In this document: positions 44,975 through 55,104 of the stretch, in pieces
How positions within the stretch are numbered: the first letter of the stretch is position 1
Layout: every line of letters starts with the position of its first letter
Program-made: the position numbers and the translations under genes
Source: Pezicula radicicola
Taxonomy: Eukaryota > Ascomycota > Leotiomycetes > Helotiales > Dermateaceae
DNA length: 64,000 nucleotides
Direction of reading: 5' to 3'
NCBI GenBank assembly: GCA_003008705.1
Contig: PDUO01000050.1
Span: forward strand, 190,682 to 254,681
Notes under the pieces: model-generated
The model's input: only the letters and a program-made list of their open reading frames with translations
What the model was told of the DNA's origin: nothing
The model's database searches: none

Positions 44975-46579
44975 ATGAGTAAATACGTCCGGCACTCAAA
45001 ATCCCAACCAAAACACCCAGTATCTTCATCAAGTTCCTCCCTCCTAAAAGCCCCATTCATTCCTACAGCACCAAAAGAACGTCCCGGTTGGAAAGGACCA
45101 AGTTTCGTTCCCAAAACACCTAAATCAACTACTACCACCAAAAACAAAAAGCCATCTCAATCTAAATCCAATCCTCCTATACCAACAGAAACAGAAACAG
45201 GAACAGCAAAAGACAAAGATCAAGAACAATTTTTAAGTATAAAAGATCAGCAATTAATACTTGATATTTTTCGGAATGCGTTTTCGATTCTTGGTGGGGA
45301 TTTGGAGGAGTTGAAGGGGGTTTTGAGGGTGGTTAATGAGGGGTTGGTTAGGAGGAGGGAGGGGTGTTTGGATTGGGATGGGGTGTTTGGGGGTGGTTGG
45401 GGGGAAGAGAGGGAGATGGAGATGGAGTATTTGGAGGCGTATACTGTTAGATGGTGTCCTAATCGGGCTTTGTGTTGTGCGGAGGTTATGGTGGGTGTTT
45501 TTGGGGAGTTTGGGGTGTTAGTTGGAGGGTTGGTTGGGGACGGGAATGGAGTCGGGGAGGAGAGAGTTGATGGGCGTGAGTCTGAAGTTGGGAAGACTTT
45601 AATGGGTATTAAGAGTGAGAGAAAGGAAGAGGCACCTCGAAGTCAAGAACCGATGGAAGTTATTTGTTTCGGAGGAGAAGCCACTGAACTCATGGCTTTT
45701 GCAGCGATGCTACGACATTTTAGGGATGATGCAAGAGGAAAACCTTTAAAGACCGCGAGTCCATCTAATACACCAGGACATACAGATACAGGTACGGATA
45801 TATCTACAAAAACCATCGACTCTTCATCTTCACCACCAATATCAACACCAACACCAACCCCAACAAAATCAGAAGAAACCCCAATAACACACCCACCACA
45901 AAATCCAATCCTCCACCTCCACCTCATCTCCCCCCTCAACAACACCCCCATAATCACCTCCTTACAAACCAAACTAACAACCCCACCACCCCTCTCCAAA
46001 TACGCAAGCGCCACTGCAAAAGCCAACAATACATCCTTCATCACAAAAAATTCTCTAGAGACTTCATCCACGAAATCAAATATCCTAGATCTAACTCAAG
46101 AAGATATAAAGTCTATAATCGGGATTAGAAAAGATCCTATACTGATTACATTATTTTGGACACTTAGAGATCTATACTCAACATCTCTCGCAAAAACAGC
46201 AGCGTTCCTCCTAAAATTAACACTTGCTATTCCGAAAAATGGGGTATTACTTGTTATTGATAATACGGAATTATGTTCTGAGGTTACTGCTTCTCCTTCT
46301 TCATTCTCATCAGTAAAGGATGATGGGGATGATGATGATAATGAAAAGAGAGAGAATCGGAAGGAGAAAAGAGAGTATGAGATGGGGTATTTATTAGATG
46401 TTGTGTTGATGAGAGGGATTGGGATTGGGAGTGAGGTTGGAAGTAAACCTGCTTGGGAGAGGTTGATTGGAGAAAAGGAAAAGGAGAGACGGTGGAGGTT
46501 TAGAGGTGAGGATGGGTTAAGATATCCGTTAAGTTTGGAGAATTTGAGGGTTCAGGTTCATTTGTTTAGGAGGTTATGA
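44975..46579 (+). CDS. BMT6: 25S rRNA (uridine-N3)-methyltransferase, BMT6-like
   Basis: This single 534-residue frame resembles the fungal BMT6 family, SAM-dependent enzymes that methylate a uridine of 25S rRNA. Landmarks are ILDIFRNAFSILGGDLEELK, then YLEAYTVRWCPNRALCCAEV. The SAM-binding strand and loop read EVICFGGEATELMAFAAM. A late block reads LITLFWTLRDLYSTSLAKTAAFLLKL, followed by VLLVIDNTE. The N-terminus is Ser/Lys/Pro-rich and basic. A long Thr/Pro/Ser-rich insert (about 260-310) lies inside the fold. The usual family motif has an extra glycine in the SAM loop; here it is GGEATE, which may weaken cofactor binding. Activity is inferred from family resemblance only. Confidence 0.85.
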   Translation: MSKYVRHSKSQPKHPVSSSSSSLLKAPFIPTAPKERPGWKGPSFVPKTPKSTTTTKNKKPSQSKSNPPIPTETETGTAKDKDQEQFLSIKDQQLILDIFRNAFSILGGDLEELKGVLRVVNEGLVRRREGCLDWDGVFGGGWGEEREMEMEYLEAYTVRWCPNRALCCAEVMVGVFGEFGVLVGGLVGDGNGVGEERVDGRESEVGKTLMGIKSERKEEAPRSQEPMEVICFGGEATELMAFAAMLRHFRDDARGKPLKTASPSNTPGHTDTGTDISTKTIDSSSSPPISTPTPTPTKSEETPITHPPQNPILHLHLISPLNNTPIITSLQTKLTTPPPLSKYASATAKANNTSFITKNSLETSSTKSNILDLTQEDIKSIIGIRKDPILITLFWTLRDLYSTSLAKTAAFLLKLTLAIPKNGVLLVIDNTELCSEVTASPSSFSSVKDDGDDDDNEKRENRKEKREYEMGYLLDVVLMRGIGIGSEVGSKPAWERLIGEKEKERRWRFRGEDGLRYPLSLENLRVQVHLFRRL

Positions 46580-47692
46580 AGGAAGGGAAGTCTTGCTTAC
46601 TTAAAAGATGTACAAGTACTAGGTATTGAAACTCACAATAACTCTTAAAGAAGATTTTGTATTTGACTTCTTGGAATATTTTAGTATTAATATGCCGTTG
46701 ATGTTATGTAGAGAAAGGGAGAGAGAAAGGATTTATTAGGTTATAAGAAGATGAGATTATCGAAGAATCTATGGACGAGTATTTATTCGTCTAGTCTAGT
46801 CTTTGACAGGAGAGATATACGTGAATCTGATAATGATGACGATAAATATCTTAACCATTTTGGGCTTATTACCATCTCAGTTTACTATATCTCGTTCTAT
46901 GGTCTCTAATATAGCATAGGATCCCATATTCTAAAGTTATATATATAATAACTAGTAAAGGATTAAGAATTAAGCTGCTACTCAATCGTAGTACTACTAT
47001 TACATGTCACCAAGATCTAAACTCTGTACTTCTTCATTATCATCACAAAAACAATCTACAGAAGTTAACAGCTATACAAGTAAAAATGTTTTTATTAGTT
47101 AGTAGGAGGAGGAATAATGAATACGTTCAAATCACTTCTAAAAAGAATTATTAAATAGAAATCTTAGTAAGGACTTACTATAATTACAAAGATGTAGATC
47201 TAATATATCTAATAAATAAGGTTTCTATCTTCTAAAGAGAGATAAGAGATTCTCTGTTAAGGCTGTACTTATAGACCTCTTTTACTAAAAGACAAATTAA
47301 GAGCAAGTATAGGCTAATTCTAGAATATACTTTATTATTAACACTATAGAAGTACTTAATCTCTCTTTCTTAGATTAGCTCTAAGGTAGCAATTAGTTAA
47401 TTAGTTTATATAAGCCCTTTTGAATAGGAACTAGATTTCCAACAAATAAAGTAATATTTAAGTGTGAAGTGTAGTTGCATTGAGAAAAGTTAAGTTACCT
47501 AAATCAAGTGTGTTTCTTAGATTCACTTGCTTACTAGCGTAACTTACTCAAGTCTAGTGAGGTACTTAAGCCAATTGAGTCACTTATATAAATATAAATA
47601 ATCACATAGCAGTGTTAAAATTCTACATAAGACATTTTAATTTTCTACAGAAAACAAGAGTTCCTCTACATTACCACTCACCAATCTAGAAT
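46580..47692. other. AT-rich intergenic stretch
   Basis: About 1.1 kb between two convergent genes. Very AT-rich with many TA steps around 46900-47450, like decayed repeat DNA. It contains array E near its end. No gene was seen. Confidence 0.5.
47494..47592 (+). repeat. 18-bp minisatellite array E
   Basis: Units include 47494-47511 (18 bp, AGTTACCTAAATCAAGTG), 47512-47530 (19 bp), 47541-47560 and 47561-47578 (18 bp). The orientation is the same as arrays A and B. The array ends about 100 bp from the FluG stop codon. Confidence 0.7.
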
Positions 47693-50512
47693 CTAATACC
47701 TAGCGACAATCCAATTCCTCCTCTCCTCCTTATTCATCCCACCCAACAAATCAATCTCAGCCCTCTTAACCACAATATACCTCTCAACAACCTGCCCTCC
47801 AAGTAAACGGCTCATCATCTCATCCCTCTCCAAACAATCCAAACTCTCCTCCAAACTACCAGGAAACATCTGATTGATCCCTAAATCAACCTGTTCGTCC
47901 TCACTCAAAGTAGATGGATCAGCTTGACAATCTTTCCATTGCATATGTTCACTATCGATTACTCCTTGAGTTCCTGCCGAGAAGATTGATGCGAGGGCAA
48001 GATACATGTTTGCTAGGCCATCAAGACACTTGAATTCCCAATGTGAGCCTGAGATCTTGCGGAGTGGTGTTTCTCGGTTTTGAGTTCCCCAGGTTATCCA
48101 GCGTCCTCCGGCCCAGCAGCTGTCTACTAAACGTTCATAACTGGCTATACTGCTATATGTGAACGCTGTGATACTTCTCAAATGCTTGAGAATTCCCGCA
48201 TAGAAGGACTCGTAGATTGTGGTGTTGGAACCTGCTGGAGTTGAAATCGACATATGTGCATGACAAGCGGAACCTGCCATATCGGAAAATGGTTTTGGAA
48301 CGACGGTTGCACGTAGACCGTTACGAGAAGCGATTGATGTAATGATTTCTCGAGCGTGAAGAAGAGAATCGACAGCTTTAAGAGGTTGTAGACAAGGAAG
48401 TACGAACTCATATTGACCCGTAGCGCTTTCAGGGTGGAATTGTTCAACATCGATACCATATTCTGACAGTGTTGTGACTATTTCAGAGATCATTTCGATG
48501 ATCTTTGGATCCTGGAACGCTATCGAGGTTGACCAGGCGTGGGCTGTTGAATTGGGAAGAGTTAAAAACCCCTCTGAAGGGGTCGAAATTGACAAAAAGA
48601 CGATTTCGATCTCAAACCCAACGAGGAATTCGAGGTTGTTCTTACTGGAGTGTTCTAAAGTGCGCCGAAGAATTGTTCTTGGACATAGTGTGACTTCTTT
48701 TCCATCGATTTGTCTGAATTCACCTTGAACAGAGGCGTAGCCAGGTACTGGGCCAAGGCGCAGTGTTGAGAAAATGGCTTGTAACTTGTACTCTCCACTT
48801 GCGGTGACATCTCCGCAGATATGATCATTCTGTAGTAGGCCGAGAGCAGCTTTGGTAATACCGATCGAAACTGTTCCATTATCAGAGCGCAGCTGGCTGA
48901 GGACACGCTTTATTGGAATCAATCGTAATCTTAATGTAGCCGTGTAATCGAGGTATTGAAGCCGAAGGAATTTGACAGAAGGATTCTCTTTCAGGAAAGC
49001 TGTAACAAAATCGAAGTCCGAACTGGTGGGAGAAGATTTTGACGTTATTGTAAGAGGTTGGTAGAGCTTGGTGAGGGGTATGAGTGGAAGTTTCAAGTTG
49101 TAGATAGCATTGGAGGTATTAAAGAAGATATCTTCGACGACCTTGACTGCTCGTGGGACGGTCAATGACTTGTGTTCGACGTATTCACACAGTACCTATT
49201 TAAGATGTCAGCAAATAGGAGGGGCTTTCTTGTGTGAATCGAGGTCGATTTTAGCAGCATGTCAAGTCTGAGTAGATTGCTTTTGACAGGAGTCTGAGTG
49301 TCCGCTGCTACTACACGTAGTTCAGGCAGCTCGAAATAGACGTGCCACAACACGAGACGTATAGTTCGTGCATCGTGGAGTCTATAGAAATGGATTTGAA
49401 AGACAGAAGTGAAGAAAGAAATAACTTACTGTTTGCAAAGCCTCGCGGATCTGAATGACTGCAAGTAGATATGTTTCCGGAAACCAATGGCCATCAGTGC
49501 TCCACAAGATCTTTTCGGTGGGACAAAACTCCAAGATCTCGCGGACGACTCTGTTCTGTCCATCCTTACTTATCATAGGAAACACCTCACCAATATCCGC
49601 ATATACATTCTCATAAACTGTGGCCAGATATCCGGCTTCCTGCGTCCAGGGGTAACTTGCGTGCAGTAGGACGATGGGGACAAAGGGGTAAGACTTGATA
49701 AATTTCTGGAGGTGAGAAGGTGATGATGTGTTCAAGGTAATATCATTATCTCCCAAGCCGGTATGAAATTGTAACGGCTTCTTGAACTCCGCTGGCGTAT
49801 TGGTAATAAGTATCGCTGTCTCATGAACAAGGTAATCGTTCAGAATAGGAGTGTCCACCCTCTTGAATTCATGTGTCCCATTAGCTTCCAGAATATTGAG
49901 GTTTGTCTCAAGAGCCCTCTGAAAATCAAGCATAGTTGGCTTTTCTGGGATATTCAGTCCGGTCCGGTAGCAAATAATGGATTTGAACCCCACAACCTCT
50001 GGATCTTGAATTGCGTTTCGAATGGCGGCCCTGAAGCTCTCTATGAAAGCTCGAGCATTTTCAGCATGATCTGCGCCTGTACGTATTCTCTGTTCGATGA
50101 TATCCTCTGCAACTTTCTCAATCCGGACTATGCGTTTGCAAGGGCTTCTGGTCAGTCTGTCGTGCCAGTCGTAATCAAACACCTCATGTCTGCCATCCAA
50201 ACCATCGTCAACCAGGATCGTTTCAATGCCTTCAAGACAGCGTTGGGCCCAAGCACCATCTGAGTTTGAACGCTGGTATTCGATAGCTGTAGTAATTGCA
50301 TTCCACGTCGCTTCACATCCTAAGACTGAGGATAATTGTTCCACGGCACGAATGTGAGCTAGTGTGGAAGGCGTATCCTTGAGTGCGTCTCCTCCAGCCT
50401 CTGTAGTAATGGCTAACAGGTTGTATTTAGCTTGGAAATCTGGTCGCAAGAGAGGATGAGCATGGTTATCTATGATAGGAGTCTTCCGTATAGCTTCAAT
50501 GAGGTCTTCCAT
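47693..50512 (-). CDS. fluG: FluG-like protein: amidohydrolase plus glutamine-synthetase domain
   Basis: FluG proteins join an N-terminal amidohydrolase to a C-terminal type-I glutamine-synthetase-like domain. In Aspergillus, FluG is needed for the signal that starts conidiation. Exons 49430-50512 and 47693-49195 give 861 residues, the usual length. The first domain starts MEDLIEAIRKTPIIDNHAHP, with the metal-binding HxH, and includes LQFHTGLGDND and WSTDGHWFPETY. After the splice, VLCEYVEHKSLTVPRA links to the synthetase domain with ESATGQYEFVLP and AGSACHAHMS. The 234-nt intron is longer than others here. A 63-codon frame inside it does not resemble FluG, and the domains join correctly without it. 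The start at 50512 is the family-like MEDL methionine, 34 codons inside a longer open frame. Confidence 0.93.
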
Positions 50513-51789
50513 CTTGGGAGAGTGAATTGGGGTGGTGGTGGGGCAGTTGCTTGGTCTTCGAATGGTCAAACTTGTTTGTGTAAGTTCAGAGAGATGTTGC
50601 AGCTCTGTTTCCAAATTTAATGAACTCCATAAGTGGGTGTGACAAGGAGTAGGTCGTTGATGTCGTCGTCGGTAAGATCCACCTACTTTGGGTTAGTGCT
50701 CACAATTCACAAACAAAGCCACAACAATACACGTGATTATCACATAATTTGAACTTCAACAATGCATCTGTGCAACAGGCTGTAGTTTATACTGCTCACT
50801 ATAGAGTACCTAGATAGTCAACATTTATACCTTTCTATTGCTTCTTTTAGTTCACTTACAATAGCACGGCAGATAATTGCATATCACCTGATATCAAAAG
50901 TATTGTGCTACTTAACATCTGAAGCATAGACAGAACCTCTTTGGATTAAATGATTCGTCCAGATTTAAAGCCTAAGAAAGAAGAGACAAAGTTACTTGTG
51001 ATTATTCCCTTTAACACAGACAAGTTGTAAAACGGCTTGTGTTCTATTACTTTCTACTTCAATAAAGAAAGTTTATTCTTAATTTATTCTAAAGAGAGCA
51101 ACAGTTTTTACTTTCGTTATCTAAGGGTGGAACCTAGATTTGTAACTAGGGTTAAAAGTTGCACTAAATTAACAATCTTAAGGTTAGTATTGCAGTTCAA
51201 ACCTCAACAGAAGTTTTAATCTAAGCTGTACGGAGTAAATAAGAGATATCCCTTTCTACTGTACTTGTACAAAGACTCTGCCTACACTAAGTTGTCAAAT
51301 TACGAAAAGATTCTCTTACAATAATCATCGAAAAATCATTGTCTCTCTCAAATGCCTTGCAAGATCAAGAGGCTACTAAATTAATTAATAACAAGAGCCC
51401 TACTTAAAAACATCGCTTCTCTCCTAACCTCTTAGTCCACCAACTACTAAATCACTTACCAAAAATGACGCAATTCCTAGGAAACCAATTCGTTTTTAAA
51501 CTGCCCCTACTTATTCTAAGAAGCCCACTATCACACACACCTAAAAAAAAGCATCCTACAAATTCCATACAAATCTACGACCCAAAACAAATTCCTTTTA
51601 ACACCCACCATAAAAGAATCTTCTCGACTTCTCACTCACTACCAGACCTTACCAACCCATTATCATCATCCAACCTCACAAAAGAGGCATTCTTCTTCTT
51701 CAACAACAACTACAACCACTCAAACCACCTCCCAAAACACCAACTTCCAACCAACCAACCAAAATCTCATACCAAAACTTTAAGGCACA
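50513..51789. other. Intergenic, no supported gene
   Basis: This lies between divergent genes (FluG minus, PAM2 protein plus). The middle is AT-rich without gene signals. The last 300 bases are C/A-rich with few G, as in a long leader of the PAM2 gene. A 114-codon frame there (51465-51809) consists mainly of Pro/Thr/His-rich leader-like sequence, and I do not call it. Confidence 0.5.
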
Positions 51790-52125
51790 ATGTCGTCCTT
51801 CAAGTTTAACCCCCTCGCCCCAGAGTTCATCCCAGGAGCAGCTTATCATCTAACCGCTCAAGAAACCCAGCAGCTTCAACAATACCAAAACCAAATTCGA
51901 CACACATACCAAAGCCAATACCTATACCAATACCAGAACGAAAACCAGTACCAGAACGGAAATTGGTACACTCCAGCACAAAACAACTGGGCTACAGAAG
52001 CAGCTCAAAACAGACAAGTTACTCCACCTTCTGAACTTCCAAATAAAGAACAGGAATCGATGCAGAGACAAGACGGAAATGGAGAGAAAAAAGTGGAGGA
52101 TAAAGAGGGCGAGAAGTTGAAGTAG
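51790..52125 (+). CDS. Small PAM2-motif protein, 111 residues
   Basis: The protein begins MSSFKFNPLAPEFIPGAAY. Residues 6-15 (FNPLAPEFIP) fit the PAM2 motif that binds the MLLE domain of poly(A)-binding protein, with Asn7, Ala10, Phe13 and Pro15 all in place. The middle (about 25-70) is Gln/Tyr/Asn-rich, with YQYQNENQYQNGNWY repeats, and the tail is Lys/Glu-rich. There is no globular domain, signal peptide or membrane segment. The likely role is in mRNA-protein particles, inferred only from the motif and the low-complexity composition. A long CA-rich leader precedes the ATG. I do not recognise a named family. The whole frame could be an exon of a longer gene, but I see no good donor before the stop. 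Confidence 0.72.
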   Translation: MSSFKFNPLAPEFIPGAAYHLTAQETQQLQQYQNQIRHTYQSQYLYQYQNENQYQNGNWYTPAQNNWATEAAQNRQVTPPSELPNKEQESMQRQDGNGEKKVEDKEGEKLK

Positions 52126-52890
52126 TGTTTGTTTAGGTGGTGAAGGCGTGAGCTGGAAGGTGTTTTATCTACATGTTACTGATTCTGCGAGAGGTACTCA
52201 ATAGGGAAAATAGCGGAGGATCAAGTCGGGATTAGCTATTACGGGGAGGGCCTCGAGGTTTGGACCTTGCTTTTAGTTCAGCGCAGTATTTGGAAAAAAA
52301 AAAAAAAAAGAGTTGTTTACCATAACATAAAATATTCTACAGCAAAAGAGTGATTTAAGACTTTAGTTATTAACTTTACTGCCTGTTGAGAAACATCAAG
52401 CAAAAACACTTGAATACACCAGCCTCAATAGAGAACAGTATAAGAAACTTCCACGGAACGACCATAGGCCGCTCCTATATATTCCTACTGATACTCCATC
52501 ACAAGTTATACCGATTTTTTTCCACCTAGGCAAAGGCATGAATGACCGAGTATGAAGGACATGCTCTATGTTTTGTTATGTTGTAATTTCTAAACCTATG
52601 TGCTCATCTCAAATTCCAGCAATTCTACGTTTTAGACAAAAGAATAACAACAGTGCGCTACGTGCCAAAAACCTTCTAGTTAGCAACGTTTACTCCGTTC
52701 GTCGAGAGTCTAGTTTATCCTATAATACATAAGACCTTAAAACAAAAAATCTTTAGACTAATCCAGTAAGATAAAACCCCATGAAGTATCATTCCTTCCA
52801 CCTCTCCATCATCCAAATAAAAAAGCTAGCCACGTCCATTTCAATCTCTCAACAACATCACCACTCCACCCCATCCTTTACTTCTTTCTC
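52126..52890. other. Intergenic with poly-A tract
   Basis: No gene was seen. A run of 17 A lies near 52294-52310, about 170 bp past the PAM2-gene stop, and may be an old poly(A) insertion or simple homopolymer. Confidence 0.5.
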
Positions 52891-53266
52891 CTAATACCGT
52901 CCACTCCCACTTCCACTACCCCTCCTCCTAAACCAACTCCAACGCCATGCCCTCCCCCTCCTACCACTCCGTCTCAACGACTCAACACTCCCACTCCTAC
53001 TACAACTCTTACTCCCCTTCCCATTACCATTCCCAGCACGAAACGTATAAGCGGTCGTAGCTTCTGTTTTCCCTATCGTTATCAGTCAGGGGAGCTAGAA
53101 TTGAAAGGAAACAGCGGAAGGGAAAAGGCAAAAGGCAAAAGAGAAAAAAAAACAGAAGGTAAGGATGAAAGAGAAATAAAAAGCACATACGAGCAGCAGC
53201 CGGAACAGCAGCAGCAGAAGCAAGAGTAAGTAGTGTAGCAATAGCTAGGGAAGATGTAAAGAGCAT
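52891..53266 (-). CDS. Candidate secreted Arg/Trp/Gly-rich peptide
   Basis: Two exons (53191-53266 and 52891-53072) give 85 residues. Exon 1 encodes a textbook signal peptide, MLFTSSLAIATLLTLASAAA, with an AxA-type end. The 118-nt intron has a GTATGT donor and CTGAC and GATAAC words before a GATAG acceptor. Exon 2 encodes a strongly cationic tail with SLRRSGRRGRAWRWSWFRRR near its end, a Gly/Ser-rich spacer and a single Cys. Composition resembles Trp/Arg-rich host-defence-type peptides, but this is only compositional. The competing acceptor (CTAG at 53095-53098) would give 48 residues ending YVSCWEW. The purine-biased strand could also produce Arg/Gly codons by chance. No family is recognised. 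Confidence 0.42.
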
Positions 53267-55104
53267 CTTCCCCTTCTCTTCATTTCCCTTTCCCTTTTCC
53301 GCTCTTCCTCTTCCTTCTCCTTTCCTTCCAAGCTTTATTTTATCCTTCACTTTCCCTCTCCTTATTCCGTCTAGTCTCGTCTTCAATTCTCTCCCAAAAA
53401 TAAGACAAAAGTCCCACCAGAACTTGTCTGAGAATAAAGGTATAGTAGAGTAAAGAGAAGAAAAGGAATAGTGAAAGAGCAACTCCCATGGGGATCGAAT
53501 CTGTGAGATGAGAAAAATGAGGAATATGAGAAACTACCTTAAGACGATGAGACCCTAAGACACTGAACGAATAAAGAGTACAAAGCTGAAGTGTAAAAGA
53601 CTACAAAGTGTAACTCACTACATCACCACATACTCTTACATTCAAGACAACAACCACCTACCTGAGACATTACCCATACTGCCTGCCATCATTCGTCACC
53701 ACACAACTATCATCACCAATCCTCCAAATCCTAACTTACACAAGTAAACAACTTAACCATCCCAGCAACTCAAAACAAAAACAAAATAGAGCAAGAGTAC
53801 AAACACCCCCAATAATACATCATATTCCAAACTTCATTTCAAGGTTTCAACCCTCTCCATCACCAGTCCACCAGTCCACCAGTCCACCACCCCAAACAAA
53901 AAAACCCCCCCAAAACATCACATCCTCTCCCACCACACCTCCGCACCTCCCCACCATCCCCACAACAACCCCCCAAACCTACAGTCACTCAACCCGGGAA
54001 TCACAAATGCTACGCCGCCCACACACATCAATACCAAACTATAATTCGGAATTTACCATCCAATCAACCAACACAAAACCAGACAAGCGCCCCTCCTCAA
54101 TCCCCGAAAGGACTACTATCAGGACCCCGAAATGAACCTAATTTTTTTTTTGCTGGCGATTAGGCTTTTACAGGCGAGGGAAATAGGGTTTATTTAGGAG
54201 GGGTCCCGATAGTACAGTAATAAACAACAAACTAACAACCATAAACCCTCTTCTCTTATCAGTACCAGTTCGTTGATTATTCAGCCACCGAGTAAAAGTC
54301 CCACATTCTTTACAATTAGATTAAACTTAATCAGAACCTTACACAAGTCTTGAAGTTTAAAGTGAGTCCTACCCTATACCAACCATATTTAACCAAGTAA
54401 ATAAATAGGTTATACCAAGACCCTCTGAGAGACAAAATACAAAAACATAAGAGATGAACACCAAAAGAAAGGTAGGCGAAAACCTGTTTATTAGTAGTTG
54501 TACTACCGCATCTACTGGACATCTCGTCCAACAACAAGGTATATGACTGTCTCAAGTACTACTTTAGAGTACAAAACAATATATATGTACAACTTCACCG
54601 CTCTCAATTGATAACCTTTACAACATTGACTCTAGTCTTTGACTTCCGAAACAAAAAGGGAAGCACAATGAGTACAGAGAAGCCCACCCACCGTCAACTA
54701 GTACAAGAACATTCAGAAAATTTTCTATCTTAGCGGACATTTTTGATTCCCTATTCATTTTAGAACATAGAAGATAGATATATAACATAGCCCACAGACT
54801 CGGGAGACGTCCTAAAAGACTCTCAACCGACCATCATTTTTAAATGACAATAAAAAAAAACCCCTGCCAGGGTCCCTCAGTGTTTGGCCTCTCCATAAAG
54901 AACGCCGAATAGTACGCGTGTTTCATTTCCCCAAAGGTAACTTGTCCACAATGGGCTGTATCTACCTGCACCTTGAACACCAAATAACTCCGTATTTGTA
55001 TTAGCCAAAACCGTGGGTATCATAAAGCCGAGCCACCCATGAATATCATCTCCCGCCTTTCGTGTACTTGGGGATTTGGTTGAGTCATGACCCTCTCTTT
55101 CGCC
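53267..55104. other. Intergenic, no supported gene
   Basis: About 1.8 kb. It contains a short tandem CCAGTCCA run near 53863-53890, C-rich low-complexity sequence up to 54000 and AT-rich sequence beyond. Frames are short and without motifs. Confidence 0.5.

Noticed and set aside
49162..49353. 63-codon frame inside the FluG intron
   Set aside because: FluG homology joins correctly from ALQT to VLCEY when the whole 49196-49429 segment is removed, so this is intron.
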